A stretch of DNA of 64,000 nucleotides, taken from Linepithema humile. Lineage: Eukaryota; Arthropoda; Insecta; Hymenoptera; Formicidae. The stretch covers positions 6,758,001-6,822,000 of the forward strand of contig NC_090134.1 in assembly GCF_040581485.1 (NCBI RefSeq). The letters run 5' to 3'. A model generated the notes under the pieces. It made no database searches and was not told the DNA's origin. It saw nothing but the letters and a program-made list of their open reading frames with translations. The position numbers and the translations under genes were made by a program. Every line of letters begins with the position of its first letter. The stretch's first letter is position 1. Below are positions 1 to 13,800 of the stretch, piece after piece.

Positions 1-690
1 AGTCCAATTTGTGTTTTTAATATTTGTTAGCATACATTTATAAAGACTATTGTTAAGATCTGGATATTTTTCATAGTTCTACAGCAAACATTTTAAGAGT
101 TGAAATATGTACAAACTAAGAAAAAAAGGAACAAAATTTTCTTCTGCATTTGTATTAAACAAATTTAAAAATCTATATACCTATTATAAAATTTATTTCT
201 TTAAAGAATTTATTCAAATTTTTATATTATTTCAAATATATGACATTTATGATAATTAGTAATGCTTATGTTCTTATAATTTAAATATACTGAAATGAAC
301 GATTAACTTCCACAAAAGGTTGACAAAAGGTATTGAAAAAATGTTCGAGGAAATTTTTAATTAGATTTTTTTACAATTATATAAATATATGAAACTTCAA
401 AGTTTAGATTATGAAGATTTAATTCATAATTATATTTGATTTTGACAATAAATTTTCAAAATAATTAGAAAAAGTAAATGTCACATATCATTTTAAATTT
501 CTTCGCAAATGCTGCATAAAAACAAAAATATTTAAAGTTGTTTACTAGCTGTTTACGAATGCAAGTTATGCAACAGTTTACAACAGTAGCAATCGTTCCA
601 AAATAGCAATCGATAGTGCTGCAATCTTCAGTTGTACCCACGAATCCAATTCCGTCTTTCAAAAAATCTCGAAGTTCGACCTCTTAGTAA
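1..690. other. AT-rich upstream flank
   Basis: Strongly AT-rich non-coding DNA upstream of the msn promoter. I see no splice-consistent coding segment, RNA gene or clear transposon end. The composition changes sharply near position 690, where CpG-rich promoter DNA begins. Confidence 0.6.
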
Positions 691-1216
691 ATAGTAAGTT
701 TCATGACCAACGCGGATCCTTGGGTGTGCGCGGTGTGCGGTGCCGTGTCGCCATGTTGGTTTAGCCCAGCGGCTGACGTCAGCGGGCGCGTAGCGGTGTG
801 CAATCGCACGAACTACAAAGACGGATAAACGGAGGCAGTGGATGGCACGCTCGAGGTGCGTCAAAGCTTGAGAAAGAAAGAAAAACAGAGAGAAAGAGAG
901 AGAAAGGGAAAAGAGGCGTGCGCGATTCGCGGCCGTGGCGGTGCACAGTGGTGCAGTCGTCGACGGGCGGAAAAGACAGGACATAGTGTGTGGGCTCGGC
1001 TCGGATTCTCCCGCATCCATTATGATACAGTAATCTCCTGCAGCGCTAGGCGCTTTGCGTCTCCGGCACATTCGTTGTCTCTTCTATCAGGCAGAGACGG
1101 AAAGCAAGAGAGAGAGAGGGGGCGAGAGAGAGGGAGTACGTGTTAAATCGAACTCTTGACGCACCCTTCGCGTTCGTGTGTGAGAAAAAAAGTCAAGAGA
1201 GGAAACGAAACGCGCG

Positions 1217-1246
1217 ATGGAGGCGCGACGCTGCTGTCCGGTTTGA
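1217..1246 (+). other. possible upstream ORF 1 in msn leader
   Basis: ATG followed by eight more sense codons and TGA, in the CpG-rich leader. It could reduce or condition msn translation if it is part of the mature leader, which depends on the unknown transcription start. Confidence 0.25.
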
Positions 1247-1317
1247 CCGCTAGACGGCCCTCCGGTGTATCTCTGCTCGTTGGATCGGCAGACTTGTTAG
1301 GTGTGTTCGCGCGCGCC

Positions 1318-1398
1318 ATGTGCCGTGCCGTCATCACCGTTCCGCGTGTGTTTCCTCCTTGTGGATCATCGTCGCACGTATCATCCGCGGTTCGATAA
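1318..1398 (+). other. possible upstream ORF 2 in msn leader
   Basis: ATG, 26 codons in all, then TAA. It ends 368 nt before the msn ATG and is the last upstream ATG, so reinitiation at 1767 would be possible. It is predicted only from sequence. Confidence 0.25.
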
Positions 1399-1766
1399 GC
1401 GCTCGCCGCGTTAGCCACGCGCTAGTTCGTCATCCGCGATTCATCCCGGATTAGTGTGCTTCATTTATCGGTGCTTCGCGAGATCCTCTGTGTTCTGTTC
1501 TGTTGGTGTTGGTGCGAGGAGTGAATCGAGTTGCGCACTTTTCCTTTTCTCCACCCTTGTATTTTTGTCCGCGAGTGTGTCTCGCGCGAGTGACAAGCCA
1601 TAGTGAAAAGCGCGAAGAAGGGAGAAACAGAAAGATAGAAAGGAAGTAGCAGTCGAAGAAGAGAAAAAAAAGAGCAAGAGCGCATAGCAGAATCGCTCGT
1701 CGGTGTTTCGGTGAGCTTCACAAACGAGCGAGCGTGCAAGAGAGATAACACGAGTGGCGTATCAAG

Positions 1767-1832
1767 ATGGCGCATAATTTGGCACCGAGCGTCAACTGCT
1801 CGCTCGACGACATTGACCTGAACGCGCTGAAG
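1767..1832 (+). CDS. msn: msn coding exon 1 (residues 1-22)
   Basis: Encodes the N-terminal MAHNLAPSVNCSLDDIDLNA segment and two further residues, ahead of the kinase domain. It ends AAG followed by GTATGT, phase 0. The non-coding leader is continuous upstream with no obvious extra intron. Confidence 0.93.
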
Positions 1833-4800
1833 GTATGTAAATACGAGGATTATTCGCGACAAGTTTGCACGTAGCCAAAAGTCGCGCATCGCGTGCGGAG
1901 CCGCGTTGGTCCGACGACCCTGCCTGTCTGGTGTCACGCGCATCTTATTATACGTGGTGATTAACCTCGCGAAAACCAACGATGTCGATAACGACGACAA
2001 TATTGAGAAGAAAAGGAGGAAGAAGTTCTCCTTGAATTCTGTCCTCTGTTTATTGGTATTTGTCATTAATATCGCGCTTTCGTCACAATGTCGGAAAAAT
2101 CGAACGATTGACTCTCGAATGCGTTCTCGCAGATTGTCAGTATTGTCAGAGCACAATTGTTTCAATACTTTGCAAACGATATTGAAATAAATTAGACAAT
2201 AAAATCAATCTTATTCGTATATCGGAAGATTAATTTTGCTTTCAAATGTTTGTTTGTCTCGTGAAGATTCAGCATCGAAATTTCGGTTTATCGATTTTGG
2301 TAACACTATTGACAGTAAATGTCAAATATTTCATATGTCAAATGGAAAATGTCAAATATTTTTTCGATTATAATCACAGAGATTTGTTTTTTTAATCATT
2401 GCTTATTATCGCAGAAAAATAAATCGAAAAAGATCAATCTATTTTTATCTCGAGTTTTATTCTTAACATCAATTATTAATTTTACAAAAATGCAACACTC
2501 TCTCTTTCATAATACAAAGTTAAATGAAAAAGTTGAAGCTTGATTCAAAGAAAAAAGTAAAGTTGGTCAGACTGAAAATTAAGGGTAACTTACATGTAAT
2601 TTAATTGCAATTTTCACGTAAATACCAATATTTTTTGTTCATTCTATACTCGTCTTGTATTTTTTATATGATTTAATATCACCATTGACTTTTAAAAATG
2701 GCTGATCATTGTATTTTGTCTTCCAAAGTATTTTATGTTTTATTAGATTCTGTACAAGGAAGATATTGAGTGATTTTTTTTATCTGGCAGAAGATAAATT
2801 AAATCGTTACAAGATAAGCAGCGTGGTCGCATTGGTCAAATATATCCGAAAACTTGTGTGAACGTTTTCTATTTACTATTGATACTATCGCGTGTTAAGA
2901 GTCAGATAACTTTATTCTTCAAAATATTAGTTATCATCCAGATAAGTCTAAAATAAGTCTTCTAGAAAAATTAGAACTGTTCAAGTCAAAATTTCGATCA
3001 CCTTTTTGTAACAAGCGAAAAAATTGAATTGACAGTTTACTCGATGATTATGACTTAATGAAAAAATTATTTTATTTCTCGAGGATTAATTAATTATTTA
3101 TATTTCAGGAGCCCGCTGGAATTTTTGAGCTGATAGAAGTAGTCGGCAATGGAACATACGGCCAAGTTTACAAAGTGAGTGTACTGAAAATTCTTAGTCT
3201 CGCATAGCGATATGTACACAAAATAATTTGCATTTTCTCGTAATCACATTATGCGTCGTAACGTTACACAAAGAATAACTGCGTAACCTTTTTAATATTA
3301 TTTAATATTTAGCAAAATATTTTCATAATATTATTTTTGTCATTCGCCAATTCTGTTACGCATCTCTACGCTTGAATGCATTTCGTTAATTATCGATTTC
3401 ACTATAACGCAACCTTTTCTGAGGTATTTTAAATCAACGGGTAGGTGTCAAAATAGAACAAAACAAGTAGAACAAAAACAAGAAAATGCACAATATAATA
3501 AAAATATAACACAAACGGATTCTCTTTGCATATTTGAAAATTTCTAACGCATATCTAGATAATTTTCGTCTAATTCCTTTTTAGATAAACGAATATGCTA
3601 CATCGACCTCATCTATCATGAGTATTGTAATCGCAAGGTTATAACTTTTCAGTAAAATTATTTATGTTGTTATGCCATCAATATGTCTATAATGAATTCA
3701 GAAACATTTTCCACGCGAATTTCCACACGAGTCTAATTTTCATGCATATATCAGTTATCGTACTTCCCGTTAGTAATCCATAATTTCTTATCTGCCAGGA
3801 CCCATGTGTGCATGTTATCGCGAGTCTCGCATCCTGTAGAAATCTAAACTCACACTTGCGTGCCGCGTTACGCACGTGGGAAACTTTCGTGTTTCAGACG
3901 ATAGCGTAGCGTTGCATTCTCGTGCGATATACTCGTGCTCGTTTTACGCCTCTGCGTACAGCTCCTTACGATAAACATTTTCTTGTCGCTGCATAAAAAG
4001 AAGATAATGGTTTCTCCTTTGTATCGAGAAACTGGCCTGCGACTGAATCGGCAAAACTCAGAAGTGGCATGAGTCACATGGCAGGAATTCCTATGGCAGA
4101 TAAAAAACTTTCTTTGTTTAATGCAAGTTGTTTCAGTGCTTGTCAGTTCCAGTTTGACATTATATGAAAATTAATGCTACTTCTCTGTAGCGTTATTTCA
4201 AATTCCAAGTCTTTCACTCCGCTCATTGCAAAATGATTTAAATGATTCTAAAGAACCATAAAGAAAATAACAAGCCATTTGTAAGAATTACAGGACATTG
4301 CGCGACACAGATAATGTACCTCCCTTCTCTCTCCGGACATAGAAAGATAAACGTACCCGCGATCGCGAGTTGTTTGTTGCCAAGGGGGAGGGATAGGTCT
4401 TTCTCTCACCTGTAACAGAGAGCGGAGGAGACGGTGATTCACTTTGGAAAAATTCTCCTTGACGAGGTCGTTCTTATGAGAATATCTTGATGCGAAAAAC
4501 GGTCATGTGCAAGAGACAGAGAGAGAGAGAGGTCAAGAATCCCGCGCGACCGGAAGGAGATATATAATGTCATTAACGTGGCTAGAAAAGAATAAGCTTC
4601 TATTTCAATGGAATTGACAGTCTTTGTAATAAACAAGTCACGAAATCAAATATGAGCCTGTAGTAAAATGTAAAAGTATATTTCACATTTATTTGATATC
4701 AAACTTGAATGTGTTTCGTGTAACTTCTTTGAACAAATAGCTAGAAGTTGCTAACAAGTTACTAATTTTGTTCTTCAGAAATTTCTCGAGATTTAATATT

Positions 4801-7800
4801 AAAACAGTTTTATCAAAACGACTAAAATTTAAATGAGAGAAATAGCGAGAGATGCAATGAAATATCTATAACTACATGTGGTGCAATCTGTGAACATAAA
4901 ATATTGTTATTAAAAAATGAGCTTTTGTATGAGCGACGGACGCTCGGAGCTCGTGTCGTCATTTAATTAATTTGGATAAGCAAGAACGGGAAGCAATTTT
5001 CACTTTACATCGCGGTGGGAGACGGTAAACGGTACAGCGAGAGATATTATCGGAGGCACAGCGGCACCCGTGTGTTCCCTCTCCCGCGAACACGACATTA
5101 AAATGAAAGTTGTTCTAGCACAATTAATTCATGTTGTCCGTGCGATTCAAGACGATGCGGCTGTATTTAACGCACTCATTCGCGCCTCATTCGTAACGAT
5201 TGGCCTACTTCGCGTGATCTTGTAGTAGAAGAAACTCGTGCGAAATTACGTGTACATCTGGACGTGTACATCTTTGCCTAAGGAAAGATGTCTAAATAAT
5301 TTGCCTAAAAGAACGTTGAAAATTTCACGCTAAACTTGTCTCTATCGGTCGAAAGATGCATTTCGCGTCACATTCGCGTCGCACAACTCTCCTCTACCTT
5401 CCTTCTCGCTCTCGCGGTCTTTAAACGCTTTACTTTCGTGCTATGCGCAGAGATAGAGAACGAGGGGGAAGCGGAGGAAGAGGGCGATGACCCGTTGCTG
5501 CCGATGACGGCACAGAATGGGCCGAACATGCATGCGTGTGCGGCAACGACGAATGTACGCGCTATCTCGTACGAATATCGTACTGTCTCGTTTATCGGAA
5601 TCGATGATAAAGCTCGACGAAATTTAAGAAGAATCTGATTCAGCGTCGATTAATCTTTTACGTGTCTCTTTGTTTTCGTAAGAGATACAGTCCGATTGAA
5701 TCATTCACCGATGATTTTTTTCCGCATTGCTAATCGTAGCGAAAGATAAAATCGATTTTTCCAAGTTAAAATAATTCTCAGATTCTATATGTAATTATTT
5801 CAATGTTTTTTAAAACTTATCTCTCTCCCACTTTTCTTTTTCAAGGGTTATTGATCTGAATTCCACCGACGCTTGTTGATAGTTACGGCATGAATTGCAT
5901 CAAATTATTGGAGTGGTTGTCTGACAAGATGGAGAAACTCGTGTTGAATTCTTTCAAGTATGACACAGTAATTCTTTCGATAAGGAGGCCAAATCATAGA
6001 GCTACATTCCACGCGAGCTCAGTGATGAAATGTAGTATACGTGCTCTGTTTTGTGAATGGTCACATTTGTGCAATATTTATTGCAATTAGGTTTTATTAT
6101 GTACAAAAATATATTACTTCTTTACGAATGTGATATTAATGAAAGACAGCAATTGGACGATGTTAGCGAGCAATCTCGAAAATAGTCTCTCGCCATATGG
6201 ATGGTTCAGTCGAATGCTTTTTATAATTCAAACGTCATTTCCGGACAATCGATTTGTACCGCTCGTTAGTCGAGACTGCTCAATCTGATGATTTCCACCT
6301 TTGATTTTCTTCAGTTTTTGTTCGCGCTGACACGACTAATCAGAAAACGGTTTCGTCATTTTCCTTTATCGACGATGCATTTTCCGGAATGTCACATTCA
6401 TGCGTAATGCGCAGCTGGACTGAGCTGGACTGCACAATATCGCGGACTACAATTCTTACGTGTCCGAACTTCTTAAAGAGGCTGGAAATTGAGATGTTGA
6501 AGGAAAATTTTCCTGCGTGGCGTGAGAAGATTTCTCCGCAATTCGAGCTTCTCGCGTTGCGCATTTGATCGTCCCGTTCTGCATCGAAAACTTCTCGGTT
6601 CTGCACGAGTCAAGTGACGTTTCTATGTAGGTGGAGGATTCAGTGGCGGAGCGAGAGCGGCGTAGTCACTCGCTTTTCTCGCCGTGTAGCGAGAGACACG
6701 TGAGACTGTAGCTGATTCTCTTTTGAGAATGGATAGACGGTCGAGACGTCGGCGGCGCGCCATGCCTCTGAATATTCTCTCTCTCTCTTTCTCTCTCGTC
6801 GCTTTGTTGTTGGAAAAAAGGCTGCATACATAAAGCGTGCGGTGACGCTTTTTCCGCCGCATACACATCACCCCGCCCCTATCCCTTAGCCGGCTGGGGA
6901 AAATGAGATGCTTAATGGGGGGAGCGTTCTGTTTCGCGCCGTGTGCGTCATTTTTCTTTTAATAATTCATTTAATACCTGATTGGGACGGGGAAAAGCGT
7001 ACGGGTGGTCTTTTTGCGTGACAGCTAAAAGGGTAAACGACGAGAGTGGGTAGCATAAATAAATGTAACTTGTGCGTGGAATATGTTGTGAAAGGATATT
7101 CAGCCGATAACTTTAACTTTAGGAGATGACGTTACGAGATAAGTTTAGAAACGCAAGGCGAGCTCTACTCCGTTATTATCTCAGCGCTTTAGGGGCCTAT
7201 GTGTATTTAACGGGCGATAATGACAATGCACTTTTCTGCTCCGCAGGGTCGGCACACCAAGACCGGTCAGCTGGCGGCCATCAAGGTCATGGACGTCACA
7301 GAGGCAAGTATTCGGTTGCACGGGTCGCGACTTAATTGCCGCTTTACTTCAAAGATCAACGATACAGCGTACGGCTTCGCCATTGAAATCGGGACTGCGA
7401 TCGCGATAATTTTCTCGGAAAGAGTTTCATGAGAGAGTGAAACACGACGGTGATGATTCGTACAAGTCGGCTTTGTGAAGCGCGGTTTATTGGCGCATGG
7501 GAAGGCTCCTTGCGTTTCAGAAAAATAGACGCAATGTCGACGCGTCCGCAACCGCAGATAGATAAGTTTTTATCAGCAACAGACACATGAAGAGGCTGCG
7601 TATACGATATACGGAATCATTTCTGGAATCATTATCGTGTATTGTTAAAGCTGCTGATAAAGCACAAAGACCATTTCTATGAATCTGCAAAACGACTGTG
7701 ATTTCGATATGTCACGATTCCCGCAATCTATAATGCGTTACATTATCAAAAAAACCGTAAAGAATGTTTCGAATCTCGCAAATGTTCTTTTAACGATAGA

Positions 7801-10800
7801 TTCTCTGATCAATTTGGAGATGAAAAATATGAATTTTCTGCACATGTACAGCAGTGCGGTTCTTTTTTTTTTTTTTTTTTGTATCATCATCGTCACATTT
7901 AGCTCGTAAAGAGACGGTTTTACAGTTAGTTACGTGAATCATCATGCAGTGATATTTATCTAATGGAATATTCCCGGTAAACAGGTTCTTCTCATGCTTA
8001 TTTTTCTATTTATATCCAAAACGACAGTCATGGTGTTAATATTACCGTTACCACATCGCGTTTGCAGCCATTCTTTTACGCGCAAAGTCGATCAAATCTG
8101 CGGAAGACACGTCAGAATTTAATGATACGATTGTAATCGCATATCTCCGTGCGTCTTCTCCCTCTATCTTGTTCCAGCGAATAACCCCTCTTCTCTCTCT
8201 CTCTCATGTAACGCGCGAGTAAAACCTCGACTCTACTTACCTACTTAACGAACTGCTTTTCTACGCAGTTAAATGGAATTTTCACATTCTGATTTTTTTT
8301 TCACAGTTAATATATAGCTTGAGTTTACGTTTCTTGTTTTAACAATAGAACGACTAGTTAGAAACGCGACAATGTGCGAGATACTTGAAAAGTTTTATAA
8401 TATTCTACTAAGCCAACTTTTCATGTCAAACAATTGCTCAAATGTCCACAAGCAAAATTTAAAGTAAATTATATATAAAACGATATGTATGTCATATAAA
8501 TAATATGTAATTGTTTTTTCGATACGTGGAAAGATAGAAAGAAAAGAAGCATTTGATATAGACACAATATCTTTTCTAACGAGCTGTTTATCATTGCAGG
8601 ATGAAGAGGAAGAAATTAAGTTGGAAATAAACGTACTCAAGCGGGTATGTACAAATATCTTAGAGCGCGCCGGGTCATTGATAGAACAAACGAATACAGA
8701 TAAACCTTTTTGTGTTGTAGTACTCAAATCATAGGAATATAGCCACGTATTACGGTGCCTTCGTAAAGAAGTCATCACCCGGCAAAGACGATCAATTATG
8801 GCTGGTTATGGAGTATTGCGGAGCAGGCTCCGTTACGGATCTTGTCAAGTCAACGAAGGGTCAGAGCTTGAAAGAGGAATGGATAGCCTATATTTCGCGA
8901 GAAATTCTGAGAGGACTTAGTTATCTTCATAGCAATAAAGTTATCCACAGGGATATTAAGGGACAAAATGTCTTACTGACTGATAATGCGGAGGTCAAAC
9001 TCGGTAAAATCAATTTGAATGTTGATTGTTAGATCGGTGCAAAAAACATTCGTTACATTTATCGCATAAAGTTGAGAACATCATGTAATTTCGAAGTTAA
9101 TTTTGTCACGATAAATTATTTATTACGACAAATCGTTTAACCTTGTTGCGCTTTTTTCATCTATTTGAAAGAACTCGATTGATAATATTTTATCTAATAT
9201 AGAATCTCTTGCACCAATCTAATGTATCTTTATTATTCTGACATTACTCGCATTAATTGTCTTGTTGTATTTTTAGTTGATTTCGGCGTTAGCGCACAAT
9301 TGGACAGAACGATAGGTAGAAGAAACACGTTCATTGGCACACCTTACTGGATGGCTCCAGAAGTTATCGCTTGCGACGAGAATCCAGACGCGACTTACGA
9401 CAATAGAAGTGACCTTTGGTCGCTCGGAATTACCGCTTTAGAAATGGCTGAATCACAACCTCCTCTCTGCGATCTGCATCCCATGAGAGTGAGTTTTCTG
9501 CAGTAATTTTAATCGTATTTTCATAACGTGCAATAAAAATTTTGTATTTACATTTGTATATCGCTACATCGTCCTAACTTGTCAAACAGGCCTTGTTTCT
9601 GATTCCTCGCAATCCACCGCCGCGGCTCAAGTCGAAGAAATGGGCGAAAAAGTTTCACGGATTTATCGAAACGGTGCTGGTAAAGGATTATCATCAAAGA
9701 CCTTACACAGAACAGCTCCTTAAACATCCGTTTATACGGGACCAACCTACGGAAAGACAAGTCAGAATACAGCTTAAAGATCACATTGATCGCTGTAAAA
9801 AGCGCAAACAGGAGAAAGGTACGAAGATAACGAAACCTTTTTTTTTTTTCTTCAGCTTATTTCAGGTTATATCATTGTCGTATTCGTTGTTCATTGCAGA
9901 ACGAGACGACTATCGATACAGCGGCAGCGAGAACGAAGAGGATGAACCGGCATTGGCAGGCGAGCCATCGTCTATAGTTCAAGCACCTGGTGGTGATACG
10001 TTGCGTCGTAACTTCCAACAAATCCAGGAGGGTAGGACTTTGACGCAGGACGTGCCTCCTCAAGCACCCGCCGCTAAGGAGAAGCCAGGAAGCAGATCTC
10101 AAAGGGAAGTGCCGGAACCAGGACCACCCGCGAGACCCGCTATACCGCACAGACTTATAGGTAAGTTCAATGTTTTTTATAAATGAGATTTGTACAAAAT
10201 ACGAGACAGTCGTGTTATTCGAAAAAAATTTAATCAGTTGTGCCAGATCCACAACCACCGTCTCGCCCATTGCCTCCGACACCTCGGGACGATCCTCGGC
10301 AACCGCACAAAGTATCCACACCGCCTTCTAATCATCAAACACCTGCCGGAGGAGGTAGCGGAGGATCCGGAGGGCAGCCCGCGCCTCAAAGGAACAGTGT
10401 CTTCAAGCCTATGGTAAGTCTTTGTGAACAGACTCGCACTTCTCGTCCTAACCGACCTTTTCTAATCATCCAAACCAAATATGTTCCTCCCGTCCGTTAC
10501 ATTTTGCGAATAAGGATTATCACGAATAGACATAAATAAAAATGATAGATAATCAAATCTTGTAGAAAGGCATACGCTGTCGTTCCCTTTTCTTTGCAGT
10601 TTTGCCTTAAATTTGTATTTATCGATCCAAGTATATATTCTCTAACATAATGCATAGTTCACTTTGTATGTACCTCTTTTTCTATACTTGCGATATATTA
10701 TATATTTTTATCGTATCCATTGCACGCGTTCTCTACTTCGCTATTGCGTCATTGACGTACACGCTGAGGCGTTCTACTACATATACACACGACACAGAAG

Positions 10801-13800
10801 CTCCTGGCACTCTTGAACTTGGAATGTATTTGGTTTTTGTTTCTTTTCTATGTTCACACCTACCGTAGCTGCCGCCGAAGAAACCTGAGGTAAGACGACA
10901 CGCACACTTTATCTCTTTCTTACATGTATATTAACAATTCGCTTTGCCGCTTGCAGCAAGGATAATTTAATGATAATCAGTGCAAAGAATTGGCCTTCAC
11001 GATGATTCACGTTGAAAGATGTTCCTCATTATTTTATTGTTAAATCTGTGAAGAATACAGCAATAATTTTTATATTTATTATATTTTTTAGAAATAATAA
11101 CACTTATAAAATAGAATTTATAAAAATTAATCTAATTAAAAAGGTAAAAAATTGATGAAATAATATTTCTTGAAAAATAGCTATCAGAATAATCAATATT
11201 GTCATTCTTACATCTTAATCTTATAAAACATTATGGAAGGAATAGTAAGTTTAAATATTATTCTATAGAATACGCTGATTAATTGTTAAATTTATCTGTT
11301 TTAAATTAACAAAATACATGCTCTTCTAATGTTTTTTCGCTTCAGCACTTGCATTGTCCCGTACTACTGGGCTTTACTCCGACCGAGTAAATGGTTCTTT
11401 TTTATGTCTCAGTAGAATTGTACATGTTTAGATTTACATACACAACACGTTTGTTAGTGTTTCGAGAAATATTAACGTAACATTATTGACTTTGCGTCTT
11501 AAAAAAATATAAGCGTACCATCTACTAGTTATTTATCATTAAAATAATAGATTTATTGTTTCACATTTATAATACTCAATATGTAAGGTAATCAGAAATA
11601 GATTACCTAAATAACTTTCCTTGAAGATGCAGAATATCATGCAGAAAGAATTTTCCTCTTAGCCATTATTTTCGAACCATTTAGCATAATTTTTCTTTAA
11701 TAAGAACGCCTTTTTCACCTCTCACTTCTTACAGCTTGTGTTTTTCTGTTTTTGGATAGCGAATCAGCCAGTTGTCCTGTAAGAAAAAAATTGAAATCAA
11801 TTTAACGTTCCACTCAAACTTTCATTTCTATACTAACTCCGATCGAATGTAACATGTTTCATTAAACGTGTTGCGTCTGAATTGGCCATTGTATTAACAT
11901 TATATTCGGAGTGATTCCGAAATAGAGCGAACTTGAGGGGAGGATATCATCTATTTCGAAATCAATCTGTTTATCTTTCATTTGAACGTCAGCAGTTTCG
12001 CTTAAAATGCACAATCTTACGTTCTTCCTCTCGACATTATCCTCGCCTTTCTGCCTTGTTTGGCTGCGTCCGGTGGTGGCTTCTAGCAAAAAGATTTCTC
12101 AAAAGGTGTCTCGGAACAGTGACTAACGGGGTTGTGCGTGTATGCGTGTGGGTGGTAGGACATGGAGATACTGGCTGCTCAACTCATCGAGCTTGGTGTG
12201 TCACAGGGCCCCGAGGCCCCGCCCAGGCCAAACAGGCAGCATAAGGGCCCTGCAGTCTCGTCTACATCGAATTCGGTGCAGCCTGCAGGTGGTAACGATC
12301 AGAACAACAAACAGATGCCGCAATCTTCCAGTATTCTCGATCAAGTAAGCGATTGGACCACGTGTGTGACCACGGTTGATATTTCGGCAGCAAAGTTCAC
12401 TTTTTATGTCTGCATCCCTATATACCCCCTCGTTGTTATATTATCCCTTACGTTTTCTTTGTCTTTTTATTGCGTGAGACATGTAAACATCGCCTTGCAT
12501 CTAGTCCGAGGTAAAAAGTATATACGGTGCGGAAATTAATGTCACTCGGACGAGTGCGAAAGTGACGCTCTAAAAAAACGATATATTGTTTTATCGTTCT
12601 AGGCCCTGTCGATCGAGAGCGATAGCGACGACGATGATGACGCTGGAGGGAACAACTTGAGGAACGACGGTACTTTACTCGCTAGCGATCCACCGAAGCC
12701 GCTGTAAGTAAGCGAGTTCTCGCCGCTCCCTCAAGTAATACCTAACCAATTATCGTGAATCATTTATTTGGGAATATTTGGGAATGTCAAAAATATCGCT
12801 CGCTGTTGAGATCCCATTATTGTCATCCATTGTCATAAATATACATGCATTTAAAATATTTGAGGAGCACCAGTCAAAAGTATTGTAACTGGGAATCTAT
12901 AATTTTTTTATGATATTTATTATCCATTAGTTTATTTTTAAAAATGTAATTAAATATAAAACTCAAAGTTATATTTAAATTAATATGAGAAAACTAAACT
13001 TTGCTCTCTTTTTGACAGAAATTTTTGTATGTGCGATTTGCTGAAAATTTTATTACAATACTTTTATCGATGCTGTCGAATTTTCTTTGCAGTAAAAGAC
13101 AAGTAATAAGTGATAACATTACGCAAAACTAATTCTTTAACGCTTCGATAATATGATAAATATGACAGGACACAGCTGTAATATATCGTATTAATCTTAC
13201 TAATGTCATTTCGTTTCATCTTCCATCATGCCTATCCCACGCTTCGACATTTCATATGGTCGTCTTGGTCGCCTCGCCTCGCAACACTGGCAACGCATTA
13301 CGTGTACTTCATCCGTCGTCACATCCGTCGTTCCGCCGCAATCTCTATTCCTACTGTTGCAGTCCCGAATTTTCTCCTTTCAGACCGTCGTCGGACTCGT
13401 CATCGTCATCTTCGCACACCGTTCAAAACTCCCATCATGAGGATAAGCCGAAAGGTACGAAGTCTATCTTCAAGCGTTGTTAACAACAACATCATAGGCG
13501 AATTTCGAATTACATCTCGTGTTATCTTTACAGGAGGAGCACCGAATCGTCCGCTCCCGCCAACCCCCGATGAGGAAGAATCGGGTGATCGTACGCTAGT
13601 CATGAAACGAGTGAGTACTTTTTCATCCGAGGTTGCAATGCAAGCTAAAATATATATTTGTAGACCTCTTCTATTCCGTTCGGATATATTTCATTTCGGT
13701 GTAAACTTGAAATTTCCGTATACCGTTGGTATGGTAACGTACAACATTTGTGTAATCTCGTTTTAGTAGTTTGCGCAAAGCAGTCGATGTATTTCCTCTC

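Larger units (their letters stand above)
690..1766 (+). promoter_or_regulatory. msn promoter and 5' leader region
   Basis: A CpG-rich block between AT-rich upstream DNA and the msn start codon. It carries two GA-rich tracts (about 870-915 and 1106-1135) of the kind bound by GAGA factor at insect promoters, and a purine-rich stretch at about 1606-1680. I could not place the transcription start. If the leader reaches back far enough it holds short upstream ORFs, for example 1217-1246 (9 codons) and 1318-1398 (26 codons). No ATG lies between 1398 and the msn start. Promoter function is inferred from composition and position. Confidence 0.6.

Noticed and set aside
1461..2165. 234-codon minus-strand ORF across msn exon 1
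   Set aside because: It is antisense to the leader and exon 1, reads through repeated TC-type sequence, and resembles no protein family.
13203..13766. 187-codon + strand ORF
   Set aside because: It covers msn exon 13 in the wrong frame and runs through introns. The spliced msn frame explains the region.
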